A stretch of DNA of 64,000 nt from Ahrensia sp. R2A130. GTDB taxonomy: Bacteria; Pseudomonadota; Alphaproteobacteria; Rhizobiales; Rhizobiaceae. Under the pieces are notes generated by a model, which made no database searches, was not told the origin of the DNA, and saw nothing but the letters and a program-made list of their open reading frames with translations. Below are positions 46,811 through 55,693 of the stretch, in pieces. Position 1 is the first letter of the stretch. Each line of letters starts with the position of its first letter. The translations under genes and the position numbers were made by a program. Where the stretch lies: contig NZ_AEEB01000026.1 in NCBI RefSeq assembly GCF_000179775.1, positions 80,355 to 144,354 of the forward strand. The letters run 5' to 3'.

Positions 46811-48547
46811 ATGCCAGATAAAAAGTCAGCCGAGGACGCCGCTGCGCGTAAAGGTCGTCAGGAACGGGTGAAGGCTGACATTGCGGAGGACGCTTCGGAG
46901 TCCACGCTAGCGCTGAACCCGATCATGGGCGGCCTTCCACCGGCAGACGCCTTCAAGGCATGGAATAAAATGGCGCTGGCCATGACCACCCGCCCTGATG
47001 TGGTGGCCCGTCAGTGGCTCGATTTTGCAGCCGACTTCACGAACATCATCGCTGGCACGTCCGAAACCGCGCCTGAAAAAAAGGATCGCCGCTTCGCTGA
47101 TCCGGCATGGCAGAAAAGCCCGATGAACAAGGCGCTAATGCAGTCTTATCTGTCGTGGCAGAAGGCGGTCGCCAACACGGTGGACAATCTCGCACTGTCC
47201 GACCGTGATGCAGCGCGCGCACGTCTCGTCAGCCAAATCTTCACCGATGCGGTTGCCCCGTCCAACAACATCTGGACCAACCCGACCGCACTTAAAACGC
47301 TCATTGATACCGGCGGCCAAAGCGCCATTGAGGGCATGAAGCACTTCTTCGAGGACATGACGAAGAATGGCGGTCTGCCATCTTCCGTTGATGCCTCGAA
47401 ATTCAAGGTAGGCGAGAACATCGCCACCTCCCCCGGCACCGTGGTATTTCGCAACGAAGTGCTGGAACTGATCCACTACACTGCGACGACCGACAAGGTG
47501 TACGAACGCCCCTTCGTTTTGGTGCCGCCACAGATCAACAAATACTATTCCGTCGACTTGTCCGACGAGAAATCGATCGTCAAATTTCTCACCTCGCAGG
47601 GCATTCAGGTCTGGTGCGTATCATGGCGCAACCCGACGCCTGCACAACGCGACTGGACGCTTGCAACTTATATCGAGGCGCTGGACGAAGCCGTGGAAGC
47701 GGCGATGGAAATCACCGGCACGAAGTCCGTCAACATGATGGGCTCTTGTTCCGGCGGCATAACGCTATCCGCCTATGCTGCATGGATCGCCGCGCAAGAC
47801 CGTTCCGACAAGATCGAAGCGCTCATTCTTGCCGTTTGCGTGCTCAACACGCAGGCTGAATCCGACAGTGATTTTGGCGCGCTGGTTACGCCGGAAACCG
47901 TGATGGTCGCCAAGCAGGCTTCCGCCACGCTGGGCGTTTTGGACGGGCAGGAAATGGCGAAGATGTTCGCCTGGATGCGCCCTAACGATCTGATCTGGAA
48001 CTACTGGGTCAACAACTATCTGCTGGGCAACAAACCGCCTGCTTTCGACGTGCTGTACTGGAACGCTGACACCACGCGCCTGCCAGCTGGTCTGCACGCG
48101 GACTTCCTCGACCTCATCTTCACCAACCCCTTCATGAACCCGGGCACCCTGTCGCTAAACGGCAAGTCCATCGACATGACCAAGGTGAAGCACCCAACCA
48201 TGGTGGTGGCCGGTACGACCGACCACATCACGCCATGGACTGCGGTGTACGAAACAGCACGCATTTTCGGCGAAGACACGGAATTTATCCTGTCCAATTC
48301 CGGCCATCTGCAAAGCCTGCTGAACCCTCCCGGCAACCCGAAGGCGTGGTACGTTAAGGGCAAGGCGAAAGCTGAAAGTCCCGATGCTTGGGTTGATACT
48401 GCCGAGAAGCACGAAGGCTCGTGGTGGACCGACTGGGCGCCATTCCTACACAAACATTCCGGCAAGCAGGTTGCACCACCCAAGAACCCCGGCAGCAAAA
48501 ACAACCCGCCGCTTGGCCCTGCCCCCGGCACTTATATCTTCGATTAA
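46811..48547 (+). CDS. phaC: polyhydroxyalkanoate synthase PhaC
   Basis: Polymerises (R)-3-hydroxyacyl-CoA into PHA on the granule surface. The 578-residue alpha/beta hydrolase-fold enzyme has the synthase lipase box GSCSGG with Cys313, the catalytic Asp471 (AGTTDHITPW) and His499 (NSGHLQSLLNPPG). Features such as FVLVPPQINKYYSVDL and NDLIWNYWVNNYLLG favour a synthase working with medium-chain monomers (class II-like), which agrees with the ligase, hydratase and PhaZ beside it. It is 48 bases before phaZ. Confidence 0.94.
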   Translation: MPDKKSAEDAAARKGRQERVKADIAEDASESTLALNPIMGGLPPADAFKAWNKMALAMTTRPDVVARQWLDFAADFTNIIAGTSETAPEKKDRRFADPAWQKSPMNKALMQSYLSWQKAVANTVDNLALSDRDAARARLVSQIFTDAVAPSNNIWTNPTALKTLIDTGGQSAIEGMKHFFEDMTKNGGLPSSVDASKFKVGENIATSPGTVVFRNEVLELIHYTATTDKVYERPFVLVPPQINKYYSVDLSDEKSIVKFLTSQGIQVWCVSWRNPTPAQRDWTLATYIEALDEAVEAAMEITGTKSVNMMGSCSGGITLSAYAAWIAAQDRSDKIEALILAVCVLNTQAESDSDFGALVTPETVMVAKQASATLGVLDGQEMAKMFAWMRPNDLIWNYWVNNYLLGNKPPAFDVLYWNADTTRLPAGLHADFLDLIFTNPFMNPGTLSLNGKSIDMTKVKHPTMVVAGTTDHITPWTAVYETARIFGEDTEFILSNSGHLQSLLNPPGNPKAWYVKGKAKAESPDAWVDTAEKHEGSWWTDWAPFLHKHSGKQVAPPKNPGSKNNPPLGPAPGTYIFD

Positions 48548-48595
48548 GAGGCAACAGCCTCTTTATCTCTGCTTACCCCATCAAGGACGACCTTC

Positions 48596-49528
48596 ATGCC
48601 ATCCAGCACCGCCGATAACATCGTAGACATGATGACGGGTAAAACCGTCGCAGAGCTTGCAGGTCAGGCGGCCAAGCTACCTGTTCCCCGCGCGGGAACT
48701 GAAACCTATGGCGATATCGACATTCGCATGATTGATGTCGGCGGGCAGGTGCTGCGCGTCGCCACACGCAACGTGGGCGGCAAGGAAGCGGGTCGCCCGC
48801 CACTGCTCATGTTCAATGGCATTGGGGCGAATCTTGAAGTTGGTTTTCCGTTTCTGGAAGCGATGAAAGACACGGACTCCATCATCTTCGACGTGCCAGG
48901 CATCGGCGGTTCCCCCATGCCGAAGCTGCCCTACCGTCCGTCCACGCTGTCGCGTTGGGCAAAGCAGCTTTGTGAAATTCTTGGCCACGATCAAGTGGAT
49001 GTATCCGGCGTGTCTTGGGGTGGCGGTGCTGCCCAGCAATTCGCTTATCAATACCCGAAATTCTGCCGCCGCCTCGTGCTGGCGGCCACCGCCCCCGGCT
49101 GGACCATGGTGCCGGGCCGCCCCAACGTGCTGTCGAAAATGGCGTCCGTAAAACGCTATACCGACCCCGGTTACATGCGCGAAATCGCTGCTGAAATTTA
49201 CGGCGGTGATTTCCGTGGCGACAGCAAAAATGGCGGAGGACAAATCGGCTCCCACATCCGCGCGATCAAACCGGCCCGCTCGGCCGGTTATACACTGCAA
49301 CTGCTCGCGATGATGGGCTGGACTTCGATCCACTGGCTGTGGCGCTTGAAGCAGAAAACGCTCGTCATGGCCGGTAACGACGATCCGCTCATCCCGCTGG
49401 TCAACGGCAAGATGCTGGCGAACCTGATTCCCAACGCGGAACTTCAGGTGGTGGATAACGGTCACCTGTTCCTTGTCACTCGTCCTGAGGAGAGCGCCCG
49501 GGACGTCGAAGCGTTTTTGGCGAGTTAA
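48596..49528 (+). CDS. phaZ: intracellular PHA depolymerase PhaZ
   Basis: Alpha/beta hydrolase of 310 residues similar to the Pseudomonas medium-chain PHA depolymerase. LLMFNGIGANLEVGFPF is the oxyanion strand, SGVSWGGGAAQQFA has the nucleophile serine, MAGNDDPLIP holds the catalytic Asp and NGHLFLVTRPEE the catalytic His. The phaC-phaZ order matches the pseudomonad pha cluster. It releases hydroxy acids from stored polymer. Confidence 0.9.
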   Translation: MPSSTADNIVDMMTGKTVAELAGQAAKLPVPRAGTETYGDIDIRMIDVGGQVLRVATRNVGGKEAGRPPLLMFNGIGANLEVGFPFLEAMKDTDSIIFDVPGIGGSPMPKLPYRPSTLSRWAKQLCEILGHDQVDVSGVSWGGGAAQQFAYQYPKFCRRLVLAATAPGWTMVPGRPNVLSKMASVKRYTDPGYMREIAAEIYGGDFRGDSKNGGGQIGSHIRAIKPARSAGYTLQLLAMMGWTSIHWLWRLKQKTLVMAGNDDPLIPLVNGKMLANLIPNAELQVVDNGHLFLVTRPEESARDVEAFLAS

Positions 49529-49611
49529 CTGCCAACGCTAACCTGCCCGGGGATGACAATGGTAAGTGGAAAAGTCAGACTGCCGCTTCTTTAAAGGCAG
49601 GAAATGATCTG

Positions 49612-50394
49612 ATGAGCGAAAATCACTGGGATGTCCTTGCTCTTCGCTACGCCACCCGCGCGAACCGTACCCGCGCCGCGTCCTTCCTGCTGGAAGAAGA
49701 CATCCACGCCGCCCATCCCATAGACTATTTCCTGTGGGTGCTGCGTAACGAGGCTGGCCGCGTTGTCGTAGTGGATACGGGCTACGACACGGCTGAAGCC
49801 AATGCCCGAGACCGCCCCATCCTGCACGAACCGACCGACATGCTGGCCGGTATCGGCGTTGATATAGAAACCGTGACCGATGTCATCATCACCCATCTGC
49901 ACTATGATCACGCCGGTTGCTTGGCGAAATTTCCCAACGCTAGATTCCATCTGCAGGAAGCTGAGATGCAATACGCCACCGGCCCCTGCATGTGCAGCGA
50001 AGTCATGCAGGATCCGTTCAGCGTTTCACATGTTTGCGACATGGTGCGGCACGTCTATTCCGGCCGTGTGACGTTCGCTGATGGCGCAGCGCAAGTCGCG
50101 CCCGGCGTCACCGTTCACAAAGCAGGTGGACACTCACGCGGCCTGCAATGCGTTCGGGTGGAAACAGCGAAAGGTCCGCTGGTACTGGCCTCGGATGTCG
50201 CTCATTTTTATGAGAATTTTCTGGAGCGAAAGCCATTTCCCATCGTGGTTGATGTGGAAGATTCACTCAAAGCTTTCACTCTGCTGGAAACGCTGGTCGA
50301 TGACCGCAATCGCGTTATCCCCGGCCACGACCCTCTCGTTTGCGAACGCTTCCCTCTGCTTGGTGCGGGTCCGGAGGTCTATCGTTTGACGTAA
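49612..50394 (+). CDS. metallo-beta-lactamase-fold protein, N-acyl homoserine lactonase-like
   Basis: A 260-residue zinc hydrolase. The dinuclear metal motif THLHYDHAG (His95, His97, Asp99, His100) is followed by a histidine in AGGHSRGLQ, an aspartate in LASDVAHFYEN and a final IPGHDP. The layout fits the AHL lactonase (AiiA/AttM) branch, which opens lactone rings. A lactonase acting on hydroxyacyl lactones or quorum signals is possible. The gene is separate from phaZ by 83 bases. Confidence 0.85.
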   Translation: MSENHWDVLALRYATRANRTRAASFLLEEDIHAAHPIDYFLWVLRNEAGRVVVVDTGYDTAEANARDRPILHEPTDMLAGIGVDIETVTDVIITHLHYDHAGCLAKFPNARFHLQEAEMQYATGPCMCSEVMQDPFSVSHVCDMVRHVYSGRVTFADGAAQVAPGVTVHKAGGHSRGLQCVRVETAKGPLVLASDVAHFYENFLERKPFPIVVDVEDSLKAFTLLETLVDDRNRVIPGHDPLVCERFPLLGAGPEVYRLT

Positions 50395-50490
50395 AGAACC
50401 GGTCTCGCAACCGTGATGGGCAATTGACCGGGAGCGATTGTATATGTTGTGCATTGACCCGTGAAACGTCATTTCAAAGATTGGTTCCCT

Positions 50491-50790
50491 ATGACCCGTT
50501 CGACAAACATTGCCGCAGTTGCAATTGCAGCCATTATGGCGGCTATCACATTCGTTCCCACTCAGGCCCACGCAGTTTCTGATTATCAGCTAAGAACCGC
50601 AGGGGACCGATCCGGTGCTTGGTGTGCGCAATACATTGGCGAAGACACATCGAACACGCGTTTCGGATCAAACAATCAGAGGCATTTTTTCACCTGCTTC
50701 AACTCACGGTCTGCGTGCCAGAACTGGTTTTTTCAGGTGCAGTCCAAATATCCAAACTACCGCCTCCGAAAGTCCTGTTACCGCCGCTAA
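50491..50790 (+). CDS. small secreted cysteine-containing protein of unknown function
   Basis: A 99-residue protein with a signal peptide, MTRSTNIAAVAIAAIMAAIT, cleaved after the THA/QAHA region (TQAHA-VSDYQ). The mature part has four cysteines (WCAQYIG, FTCFNS, ACQNWFF, KSCYRR) that could form two disulfides. I use ATG 50491 because it places the signal sequence at the start; GTG 50461 is possible. No family recognised; similar short exported proteins occur in rhizobia. Confidence 0.65.
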   Translation: MTRSTNIAAVAIAAIMAAITFVPTQAHAVSDYQLRTAGDRSGAWCAQYIGEDTSNTRFGSNNQRHFFTCFNSRSACQNWFFQVQSKYPNYRLRKSCYRR

Positions 50791-50792
50791 GC

Positions 50793-52346
50793 TCAGCTCT
50801 TGAAATGATCTCCATGAGTATTGCGCAGAACATTCTTCTGCACCTTGCCCATGGTGTTACGCGGTAGAGCTTCCATCACGAAGATTGCCTTGGGTTGTTT
50901 GAACCGCGCAAGCTTTTCGCCCATGGCAGCCATAAGGTTGGTGGTGTCGACTTCGCCGTTTGAAGGCACGACAGCCGCAAGCAAACCCTCACCAAAATCA
51001 GGATGGGGCACGCCGAATACGGCGGATTCCAGCACGCCCGGCTCGTCGTCCAGAACGCTTTCAATTTCCTTCGGGTAGATGTTGTAGCCGCCCGAAATCA
51101 CCAGATCTTTGGAACGTCCGACGATGGTGATGTAGCCGTCTTCGTCCATGGTTCCCAGATCGCCAGAGATGAAGAAACCGTTATCGCGGAATTCTTCTGC
51201 GGTCTTTTCCGGCATGTTCCAGTAGCCAGAAAACACGTTTGGTCCGCGGATTTCGATGGAGCCGACCTCGCCTGTCTTCAGCTTCTCCCCCGAACCGGCA
51301 TCGACAATTCGCACCTCGGTGCCGGGCAGAGCCGGGCCAACCGTACCGATCTTGCGGTCGCCATCGAACGGGTTCGACGTGTTCATGTTGGTCTCAGTCA
51401 TGCCGTAACGTTCCAGCACGCGCTTGCCGGTCAAGGCCTCGAACTGCTGGTGCGTTTCCACCAGCATCGGTGCGGAGCCGGACACGAAAAGTCTCATGTG
51501 TGAGGCAGAATCTGCGGTGAAACGGTCATCCGCCAGCAGGCGGGTATAGAAGGTCGGAACGCCCATCATCGCCGTGCAATCGGGCAGAGATGCCAGCATA
51601 TCGTCCGGCTTGAAACCGGGCAGAAACACCATCGAGCCGCCTGCTTTGAGTGTCACATTCGTGGCGACGAACAATCCGTGGGTGTGGAAGATCGGCAGGG
51701 CGTGGAGCAACTTGTCGTCACTCGTGAACTGCCACAACTCCGCCAACACTTCGGCATTCGATACCAGATTGGCATGGGACAGCATCGCGCCTTTGGAGCG
51801 CCCCGTCGTGCCGGACGTGTAGAGAATGGCGGCGAGATCATCAGGGCCACGCGGTAAATTCTCGAAACCATCAGCAGTCTTCGATGTGGCCGCAAACAAA
51901 GTGCCCGCATCTCCATCGCGCCCGTCATGTTCGGCAGCCCACACACCCATGGTGAGCAGTCTCGCACCGGCTTTGTCGGCAACCGGCTGCATCTCTGCTT
52001 CACGCCTCGGATCGCAAACTAATATCGCAGGCGATGCATCGGTGACGAAATATTCGATTTCCGCTGCGGTGTAAGCTGTGTTCAGCGGTAGAAAAACGCC
52101 GCCAGCGCGCACGGTAGCAAGATACAGCATCACCGCTTCAATTGACTTCTCCACCTGCACAGCCACGCGGTCGCCGGGCCTCACGCCTTGTTCTACCAGC
52201 ATGGCGGCGAAACGGGCTGACACATCCAACGCATCACCGTAGCTGTACGAGCGATCTTTGGAGTTCCATGCCGCCCCTGGCATGAAGGCCAGCCGTACCT
52301 CGGCGTTGGCCTCGCCCAAAAGTTGGTCGAACAGGTGATTGGTCAT
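50793..52346 (-). CDS. matB: malonyl-CoA synthetase MatB
   Basis: AMP-forming ligase of 517 residues that makes malonyl-CoA from malonate. ILYTSGTTGRSKGA is the ATP loop, RYGMTETNMNTSNP the adenine-binding motif, SGDLGTMDEDGYI the hinge and RNTMGKVQKN the catalytic lysine region. The MTETNMNTSNP sequence is typical of malonate-specific enzymes. Its ATG overlaps the matA stop (ATGA). Together with the TRAP genes it is a complete malonate uptake and activation operon. Confidence 0.93.
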   Translation of the reverse strand: MTNHLFDQLLGEANAEVRLAFMPGAAWNSKDRSYSYGDALDVSARFAAMLVEQGVRPGDRVAVQVEKSIEAVMLYLATVRAGGVFLPLNTAYTAAEIEYFVTDASPAILVCDPRREAEMQPVADKAGARLLTMGVWAAEHDGRDGDAGTLFAATSKTADGFENLPRGPDDLAAILYTSGTTGRSKGAMLSHANLVSNAEVLAELWQFTSDDKLLHALPIFHTHGLFVATNVTLKAGGSMVFLPGFKPDDMLASLPDCTAMMGVPTFYTRLLADDRFTADSASHMRLFVSGSAPMLVETHQQFEALTGKRVLERYGMTETNMNTSNPFDGDRKIGTVGPALPGTEVRIVDAGSGEKLKTGEVGSIEIRGPNVFSGYWNMPEKTAEEFRDNGFFISGDLGTMDEDGYITIVGRSKDLVISGGYNIYPKEIESVLDDEPGVLESAVFGVPHPDFGEGLLAAVVPSNGEVDTTNLMAAMGEKLARFKQPKAIFVMEALPRNTMGKVQKNVLRNTHGDHFKS

Positions 52347-53602
52347 GAGGCTTCTCTAAGTGTGGGCCGGTACTGGCTGGCGCGGTTTCGCACGGCACGT
52401 GCTGTGGTGACAGTGCCTTGGCTGGCAAAGGCTTCCTGATTGGCCTCCACCCGCTTCAAATCGTAGAGATAGTTTACCATCACCCCATGAGATTGCCGTA
52501 TGCCGTTTTCCGATGTGTAGGCACCGGCGTGGACCGCGTGGACCTCCGCGCCGTTGGCGAGATGGAAGCGTGCGACAGGATCGAGCGGCTGGCCGTTAGG
52601 GCGTTTCTCGGTGGTTAGATAATGTGCGGCCTGCGCCTGCAACGCTTCGCCGGTCGCTGCTACCTGCTGCTGATCTTCAAGCCATTTGGCGAAGCATGGC
52701 AGTGGCGACAGGGTAAGGAACGTCTTCAAGTTGGGCAGTTCGCGGGCAAGGTCTGCCACAACTTGCTTGATGAGAAGGTTGCCGAAGGAAATACCGAGCA
52801 GGCCCTTCTGGCAATTGGAGATAGAGTAGAACACGGCGGTGTCCGCCGCTTCCGCAGTCTGCTCGTCGCGTTCCTCATCCAGCACCCGCTGCACACTGTC
52901 CGGTACGCCTTTCACCAAGGCCAGTTCGGTGAACACCAGCGGCTCGCCGGGCATGGCGGGATGGAAGAAGGAGTAGCAACGCCGGTCCGCCGGTTGCAGC
53001 CGCGAGCGCAAATCGCTCCAGCCGTTAATTTCGTGCACGGCCTCATAGGCGATGATCTTGGCCAGCACCGATGCGGGTGAGTCCCACGTGATGCGCTGGA
53101 GGTCGAGAAAGCCGCGGTTGAACCACGACGAAAACAGATGCGCAAAATCGAGGTCAGCGCGCTTAAGGTCCGGTTCGGATCGTAAAGCTGCCAGTAGGTC
53201 AGCACGCAAGCCGACAAGCGCCGCAGTTGCGCCGGGCTGCGCGTTCAAACGCCGAAGCAACTCCTGTCGCATTGGTTCTGATGCCTCGAGCACCTCGCGC
53301 AACCGCTCTACAGTTGGTTCTTCGTCATAGGCTTTTGCCAGAGCCGCGAGCTGTTGCGGATCGAGGTCCAACTGTTTGTTGAGAAACCTGAAGAAACGCA
53401 GCCGGTCATTATCGTCCAGCCCCGCGTAGGCCGCGAGAATGCGTTGCGCCACGCGCTTACCGGCATCTGGGCCAAGTTGCAGCAGGGCGCGGCAATCGTC
53501 TTCGATGCTAGCGACATCGGCTTTGATGGCCCGACGCCGCGACCCGACAATGGTCGCCAAAACCGCGTCCAGCATGGAGCGGTCTTTGGGCGCGTCCGTC
53601 AC
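52343..53602 (-). CDS. matA: malonyl-CoA decarboxylase MatA
   Basis: Converts malonyl-CoA to acetyl-CoA. The 419-residue protein has an N-terminal helical domain and the C-terminal catalytic GNAT-like domain, with FSSWFNRGFL, ITWDSPASVLAKIIAYEAVH, CYSFFHPAMPGEPLVFTE, FYSISNCQKGL and FHLANGAEV. The start is a GTG at 53602 that overlaps the dctM stop (GTGA). It is followed by matB with a four-base overlap. Confidence 0.93.
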   Translation of the reverse strand: MTDAPKDRSMLDAVLATIVGSRRRAIKADVASIEDDCRALLQLGPDAGKRVAQRILAAYAGLDDNDRLRFFRFLNKQLDLDPQQLAALAKAYDEEPTVERLREVLEASEPMRQELLRRLNAQPGATAALVGLRADLLAALRSEPDLKRADLDFAHLFSSWFNRGFLDLQRITWDSPASVLAKIIAYEAVHEINGWSDLRSRLQPADRRCYSFFHPAMPGEPLVFTELALVKGVPDSVQRVLDEERDEQTAEAADTAVFYSISNCQKGLLGISFGNLLIKQVVADLARELPNLKTFLTLSPLPCFAKWLEDQQQVAATGEALQAQAAHYLTTEKRPNGQPLDPVARFHLANGAEVHAVHAGAYTSENGIRQSHGVMVNYLYDLKRVEANQEAFASQGTVTTARAVRNRASQYRPTLREAS

Positions 53603-54918
53603 ACCGATGGTCCCATCACGAGGTCCGGCAGACCGGTGACGAGGCCGGGGAAGATCGACAGGATGATGATCGCCAGCACCATGCAACCCACGTAAGGCAG
53701 TGAGCCTTTCAGGATCGTCTTAAGCGGAATGTCCGGTGCGATGCCATTGATGACGTAGAGGTTCAAACCAACAGGCGGCGAGATGAGGCCGATTTCCATG
53801 TTGATGGTGAGAATGACCGCAAACCAATAGGGGTCAAAACCTGCGCCCATGACGATGGGCAACAGGATAGGTGCCGCCATGAGGATGACCGCAACGGGAG
53901 GTAGGAAGAAGCCAGCAACCAGTAGGAAAACGTTCACGAAGCCCATCAACACCCACGGGTTCACATCCAGATTGCCTATGCTCTGGGCGATCGACTGCGT
54001 GATGTAGAGCGACGACAGCATGTAGGAGAACACGCCGGAGGCTGCGATGATGAAAAGGATCATCACGCTTTCCCGCGTCGTGTCTCGCAACACGTTCCAC
54101 AGCGCTCTAAAGTCCCACAAACGATAGACGATCATGGCGACGATCACGCAGAGCAATGCGCCCACGGCGGCCACTTCGGATGGCGTCGCAACGCCACCGC
54201 CGCCGTAAAGTGCAAACAACACGCCGACGATGATAAGCAGGAACGGCAAGACGCGGGGTAGGATGGAAAACCGTTCAGCCCACGAATAATGGCGAGGTTC
54301 CAGCGCATCGGAATTATCGCGTGCCGTGGCGTAGATCGACCAAGCCATGAACAGTGTGACCAGCAATATACCTGGCACGACGCCAGCAAGAAACAATCGA
54401 CCAATCGAGGTTTCGGTGGCGATGCCATAGACGATCATGGTGACCGATGGCGGAATGAGAATGCCCAGAGTACCGCCAGCGGCGATGGAGCCGGACGCAA
54501 TGGTGTCGGGAAAGCCGCGCTTCCGCATTTCCGGAATGCCCATCTTACCGATGGCCGCGCAGGTGGCGGGGGACGAGCCGGACATGGCGGAGAACAGCGC
54601 ACACGCGCCGAGGTTGGACACCACCAGCCCACCGGGAATGCGCGTCAGCCAGCGCTCTAATGCTTCATAGAGATCGGCCCCTGCCCGGGTGGAGGCGATG
54701 GATGCCCCCATGAGAATGAACATGGGGATGGCCAGCAGCGAGAAATTGTCCAGCTTGCCGAACAGCAGCTCGGGCATTAGCGCGAGATCGCGGGTGCCTG
54801 AATTGAAAAAGAGGAAGACCGCAGAAACCACCAGCAGGCCGACTGCAACGGAGATGCCGGAGAAGAGAACGACGATGGTGGACAGGCCCACCAGAATGCC
54901 AAGAAGGATCGGATCCAT
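53599..54918 (-). CDS. TRAP transporter large permease (DctM), malonate cluster
   Basis: A 439-residue membrane protein with about twelve hydrophobic segments, the DctM family. Typical parts are LLAIPMFILMGASIA, SAMSGSSPATCAAIGKMGIP, GTLGILIPPSVTMIVYG and GLISPPVGLNLYVINGIA. It couples sodium-driven uptake of the dicarboxylate to the binding protein. One base separates it from dctQ, and its end overlaps matA. The substrate is inferred as malonate from the operon, as in the matPQMAB cluster of Sinorhizobium. Confidence 0.92.
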   Translation of the reverse strand: MDPILLGILVGLSTIVVLFSGISVAVGLLVVSAVFLFFNSGTRDLALMPELLFGKLDNFSLLAIPMFILMGASIASTRAGADLYEALERWLTRIPGGLVVSNLGACALFSAMSGSSPATCAAIGKMGIPEMRKRGFPDTIASGSIAAGGTLGILIPPSVTMIVYGIATETSIGRLFLAGVVPGILLVTLFMAWSIYATARDNSDALEPRHYSWAERFSILPRVLPFLLIIVGVLFALYGGGGVATPSEVAAVGALLCVIVAMIVYRLWDFRALWNVLRDTTRESVMILFIIAASGVFSYMLSSLYITQSIAQSIGNLDVNPWVLMGFVNVFLLVAGFFLPPVAVILMAAPILLPIVMGAGFDPYWFAVILTINMEIGLISPPVGLNLYVINGIAPDIPLKTILKGSLPYVGCMVLAIIILSIFPGLVTGLPDLVMGPSV

Positions 54919-54919
54919 A

Positions 54920-55462
54920 TCAGTGGCCCTCCCGCGCGGTATTGGTAAAGCCTTCGTCCGCCGCCAGCCCGAAAGGCTCTTCGTTGCGGCTGGTCACGGC
55001 GAGAAAATCTGCCACCAGTTGCAGCAGATAAAGGCCAAGGCCCACAGGCACAGCGAAATAGGGAATGGCGAGGCGAACGCCCCAGACAGTGTCCGAGGTC
55101 CAACCTCTGCTGGTTGCCTCCCACCACATTTCCACGCCGTAAAAGAACATGCCACCGATTACGAGAATGGCGAGACCGACCACGGTATAGAACAGCGCGT
55201 GGCGCGCGCGGCCACGCAACATCAACGGCGCGAGATCAACGTTCACATGGCCGCGCAGCTTCTGCACATAAGGCAGGCCCAGCAGGGTGGAGGCGACCAT
55301 GAGATAGGTGATGAACTCCGTCTGCCAGACGGTGGACCAGTTCAGCGCATAACGCACGAAGATCATCTGGCAGGTGACCGCGACAGACACGAGGATCATC
55401 AGCGCAGCGATGACGCCCGCAATGGTGGAGATTTGTCCGACGATGCGGATGAAACTGGTCAT
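54920..55462 (-). CDS. TRAP transporter small permease (DctQ), malonate cluster
   Basis: A 180-residue protein with four hydrophobic segments (GVIAALMILVSVAVTCQMIF, WQTEFITYLMVASTLLG, FYTVVGLAILVIGGMFFYG, IPYFAVPVGLGLYLLQLV) and the family RGHVNVDL motif. I begin at ATG 55462; the open frame goes further upstream but that part is REPIN DNA. A terminator and a repeat separate it from dctP, so it may be expressed at a lower level. Confidence 0.9.
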   Translation of the reverse strand: MTSFIRIVGQISTIAGVIAALMILVSVAVTCQMIFVRYALNWSTVWQTEFITYLMVASTLLGLPYVQKLRGHVNVDLAPLMLRGRARHALFYTVVGLAILVIGGMFFYGVEMWWEATSRGWTSDTVWGVRLAIPYFAVPVGLGLYLLQLVADFLAVTSRNEEPFGLAADEGFTNTAREGH

Positions 55463-55503
55463 GGGCTGCACTTTGGTTCCGCAACAGCAACCCCACATAC
55501 CGC

Positions 55504-55634
55504 TGTCATCCCCACGGAGGCGGGGAACCACTCATCCGCAAAACGGATGTTGGCGGCAGGGTGGGAAGTTGCATCATTCAAGATACAAAGATGTGTTGCA
55601 TTGAGAAGTGGGTCCCCGCCTTCGCAGGGATGAC
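55504..55634. repeat. REPIN-like element 3, between dctP and dctQ
   Basis: Left unit starts TGTCATCCCCACGGAGGCGG at 55504; the right unit, about 55606-55634, ends CAGGGATGACA and is its inverse. The interior starts with CATCCGCAAAACGG, like the interior of element 1 (CCTCCGCAAGACG). It sits in the gap inside the TRAP operon. Confidence 0.75.
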
Positions 55635-55649
55635 AATCGAATAGAGGCC

Positions 55650-55687
55650 GAAAGAAAAAGGGCGCTGCGATTTTCACCGCAACGCCC
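55650..55687 (-). terminator. terminator-like hairpin after dctP
   Basis: Arms GGGCGCTGCG (55660-55669) and CGCAACGCCC (55678-55687) pair with one mismatch, and on the minus strand the stem is followed by CTTTTTCTTTC. It starts seven bases past the dctP stop, inside the operon, so it probably reduces read-through to dctQ. Confidence 0.7.
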
Positions 55688-55693
55688 GTTCAA

